From Gammaproteobacteria bacterium (GTDB lineage Bacteria > Pseudomonadota > Gammaproteobacteria > Natronospirales > REEB76), in contig DATEHU010000017.1 of assembly GCA_035279405.1 (NCBI GenBank), positions 186,001 through 250,000 of the forward strand: DNA of 64,000 nucleotides. The letters run 5' to 3'. Positions 63,118 through 64,000 of the stretch are shown here, one piece after another. The notes under the pieces were generated by a model, which worked only from the letters and a program-made list of their open reading frames with translations, was not told where the DNA came from and did no database searches. The translations under genes were made by a program, and so were the position numbers. How positions within the stretch are numbered: position 1 is the first letter of the stretch; each line of letters opens with the position of its first letter.

Positions 63118-64000
63118 ATGAAGCGCGTGGTGGTGACCGGCATGGGCATCGTTTCCTGCCTGGGCAACGCGGCCGACACCGTCTCGCGCGCGCTGCGCGA
63201 GTTGCGTAGCGGCATTCGCGCGATGCCCGATTACGCCACGCGTGGCCTGCGCAGCCAGGTGGCGGGTGTTCCCGACATCGATCTGGATGCCGCCATCGAA
63301 CGCAAGTGGAAACGCTTCATGGGTAACGCGGCGGCCTACGCCTACGTCGCCATGCGCTCGGCGATTGCCGATGCCGGTCTCGCGATGGAGCACATCCGCC
63401 ATCCGCGGGTGGGCGTGATCGCCGGTTCCGGCGGCGGCTCGTCGCAGTGGCAGATCGAGACCGCCGATCTGCTGCGCAACAAGGGGCTGCGCAAGGTCGG
63501 GCCGTTCATGGTGCCGCGCACCATGTGTTCGACGGTATCCGCGACGCTGGCTAGCGCGTTCGGCATTCTCGGTCTGAGTTATTCGATATCCGCGGCCTGC
63601 GCGACTTCGGCACACTGCATCGGCGCGGCCGCCAATCTGATCCGCAGCGGCGCACAGGATTTGATGTTTGCCGGCGGCGGGGAGGAAGAGCACTGGAGCA
63701 TGAGCGCCCAGTTCGACGCCATGGGTGCGCTAGCCGCCAGCCACAACGACCGGCCCGCTGCGGCCTCGCGCCCGTATGACGCCCAACGCGATGGCTTCGT
63801 CATCGCCGCGGGCGGCGGCATGCTGGTGCTGGAGGCTTACGAGCACGCGCGTGCGCGCGGTGCCGACATCCAGGCCGAACTTGTCGGCTATGGTGCCGCA
63901 TCCGACGGTGCCGACATGGTGGTGCCGAGCGGCGATGGCGCGGTGCGCTGCATGCAGATGGCGCTTGCCGATGCCGGGCGTCCGGTGGATTACCTCAACA
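63118..64000 (+). CDS. fabB: Beta-ketoacyl-ACP synthase I, 3'-truncated by window end
   Basis: The first 294 codons of Fab[18 protein letters not shown], active-site Cys161 in [20 protein letters not shown], then [22 protein letters not shown]. The catalytic His pair lies beyond 64000. Immediately after fabA (stop TGA 63114-63116), as in the fabAB operon. Condenses acyl-ACP with malonyl-ACP, required for unsaturated fatty acid elongation. Confidence 0.95.
   Translation, partial: MKRVVVTGMGIVSCLGNAADTVSRALRELRSGIRAMPDYATRGLRSQVAGVPDIDLDAAIERKWKRFMGNAAAYAYVAMRSAIADAGLAMEHIRHPRVGVIAGSGGGSSQWQIETADLLRNKGLRKVGPFMVPRTMCSTVSATLASAFGILGLSYSISAACATSAHCIGAAANLIRSGAQDLMFAGGGEEEHWSMSAQFDAMGALAASHNDRPAAASRPYDAQRDGFVIAAGGGMLVLEAYEHARARGADIQAELVGYGAASDGADMVVPSGDGAVRCMQMALADAGRPVDYLN

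Overview
The window is a high-GC (by eye low 60s percent G+C) chromosomal stretch of a gammaproteobacterium. The neighbourhoods are those of that class: mutS, cinA-type amidase, thpR, recA-recX, alaS, lysC, csrA, tRNA-Ser; zapB-like, zapA, 6S RNA, 5-formyl-THF cyclo-ligase; pepP-ubiH-ubiI; rplM-rpsI; rplU-rpmA-obgE; fabA-fabB. The M13 and M61 peptidases, phhA/phhB and the dispersed repeats built around TTTCTTTG...CAAAGAAA recall Xanthomonadales-like lineages, but a species cannot be named from this sequence.

Layout. 1-4067: a run of small enzymes (two YCII/DGPF proteins, two PhnB-type VOC proteins of which one is frameshifted, a DoxX-like protein, two RibD/DHFR-fold reductases, a DUF1428-type protein), typical of loci served by ECF42-like sigma factors. 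4373-15245: MFS exporter, YihY-type membrane protein, SrkA kinase, a BtuF-like protein without signal peptide, purC, djlA, a methyltransferase, rpe, gph. 15400-20460: tryptophan genes trpE and trpG-trpD-trpC, with a 0.8-kb block of palindromic repeats between trpE and trpG and an inverted copy after trpC. 21158-28656: coq7, a [2Fe-2S] ferredoxin, rplM-rpsI, tRNA-Gln, a FitAB/VapBC-type module, rpiA, a 63-residue Lys/Arg-rich protein, fau, 6S RNA, zapA/zapB-like, pepP. 28702-36147: two ubiquinone hydroxylases, phenylalanine hydroxylase and carbinolamine dehydratase, ispG, a lipase-like hydrolase whose 3' end is duplicated beyond a HigBA module, and an AT-rich Rap1a/Tai-type gene. 36196-46718: mutS, pncC, thpR, recA, recX, an alanyl-tRNA synthetase gene with an AT-rich in-frame insertion of about 130 codons, lysC, csrA. 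46930-51069: tRNA-Ser flanked by partial copies of itself, hemerythrin protein, P1B-type ATPase with a C-terminal hemerythrin-like domain, cytochrome c remnant. 51186-64000: exported M13 and M61 peptidases, ClC channel, MarR regulator, 2OG oxygenase, tRNA-Pro with tandem partial copies, ispB, rplU-rpmA, obgE, fabA, fabB (cut by the window end).

Functional links. Ubiquinone synthesis recurs (ispG precursor supply, ispB tail, ubiH, a UbiI/UbiF-type hydroxylase, coq7), which fits aerobic respiration. A good FNR/ANR-type box with a correctly spaced -10 precedes the hemerythrin gene, suggesting oxygen-responsive control there.

The features most worth a second look are: (1) a family of modular hairpin repeats (about 4.1, 17, 20.8, 44.7-45.1, 46.9-47.3 and 58.6-59.0 kb) whose arms differ between copies but stay self-complementary while loops stay conserved, some of them beside tRNA genes and carrying copies of the tRNA ends; (2) the AT-rich insertion in AlaRS; (3) the hydrolase/HigBA/duplicated-tail arrangement; and (4) the hemerythrin/P1B-ATPase locus.
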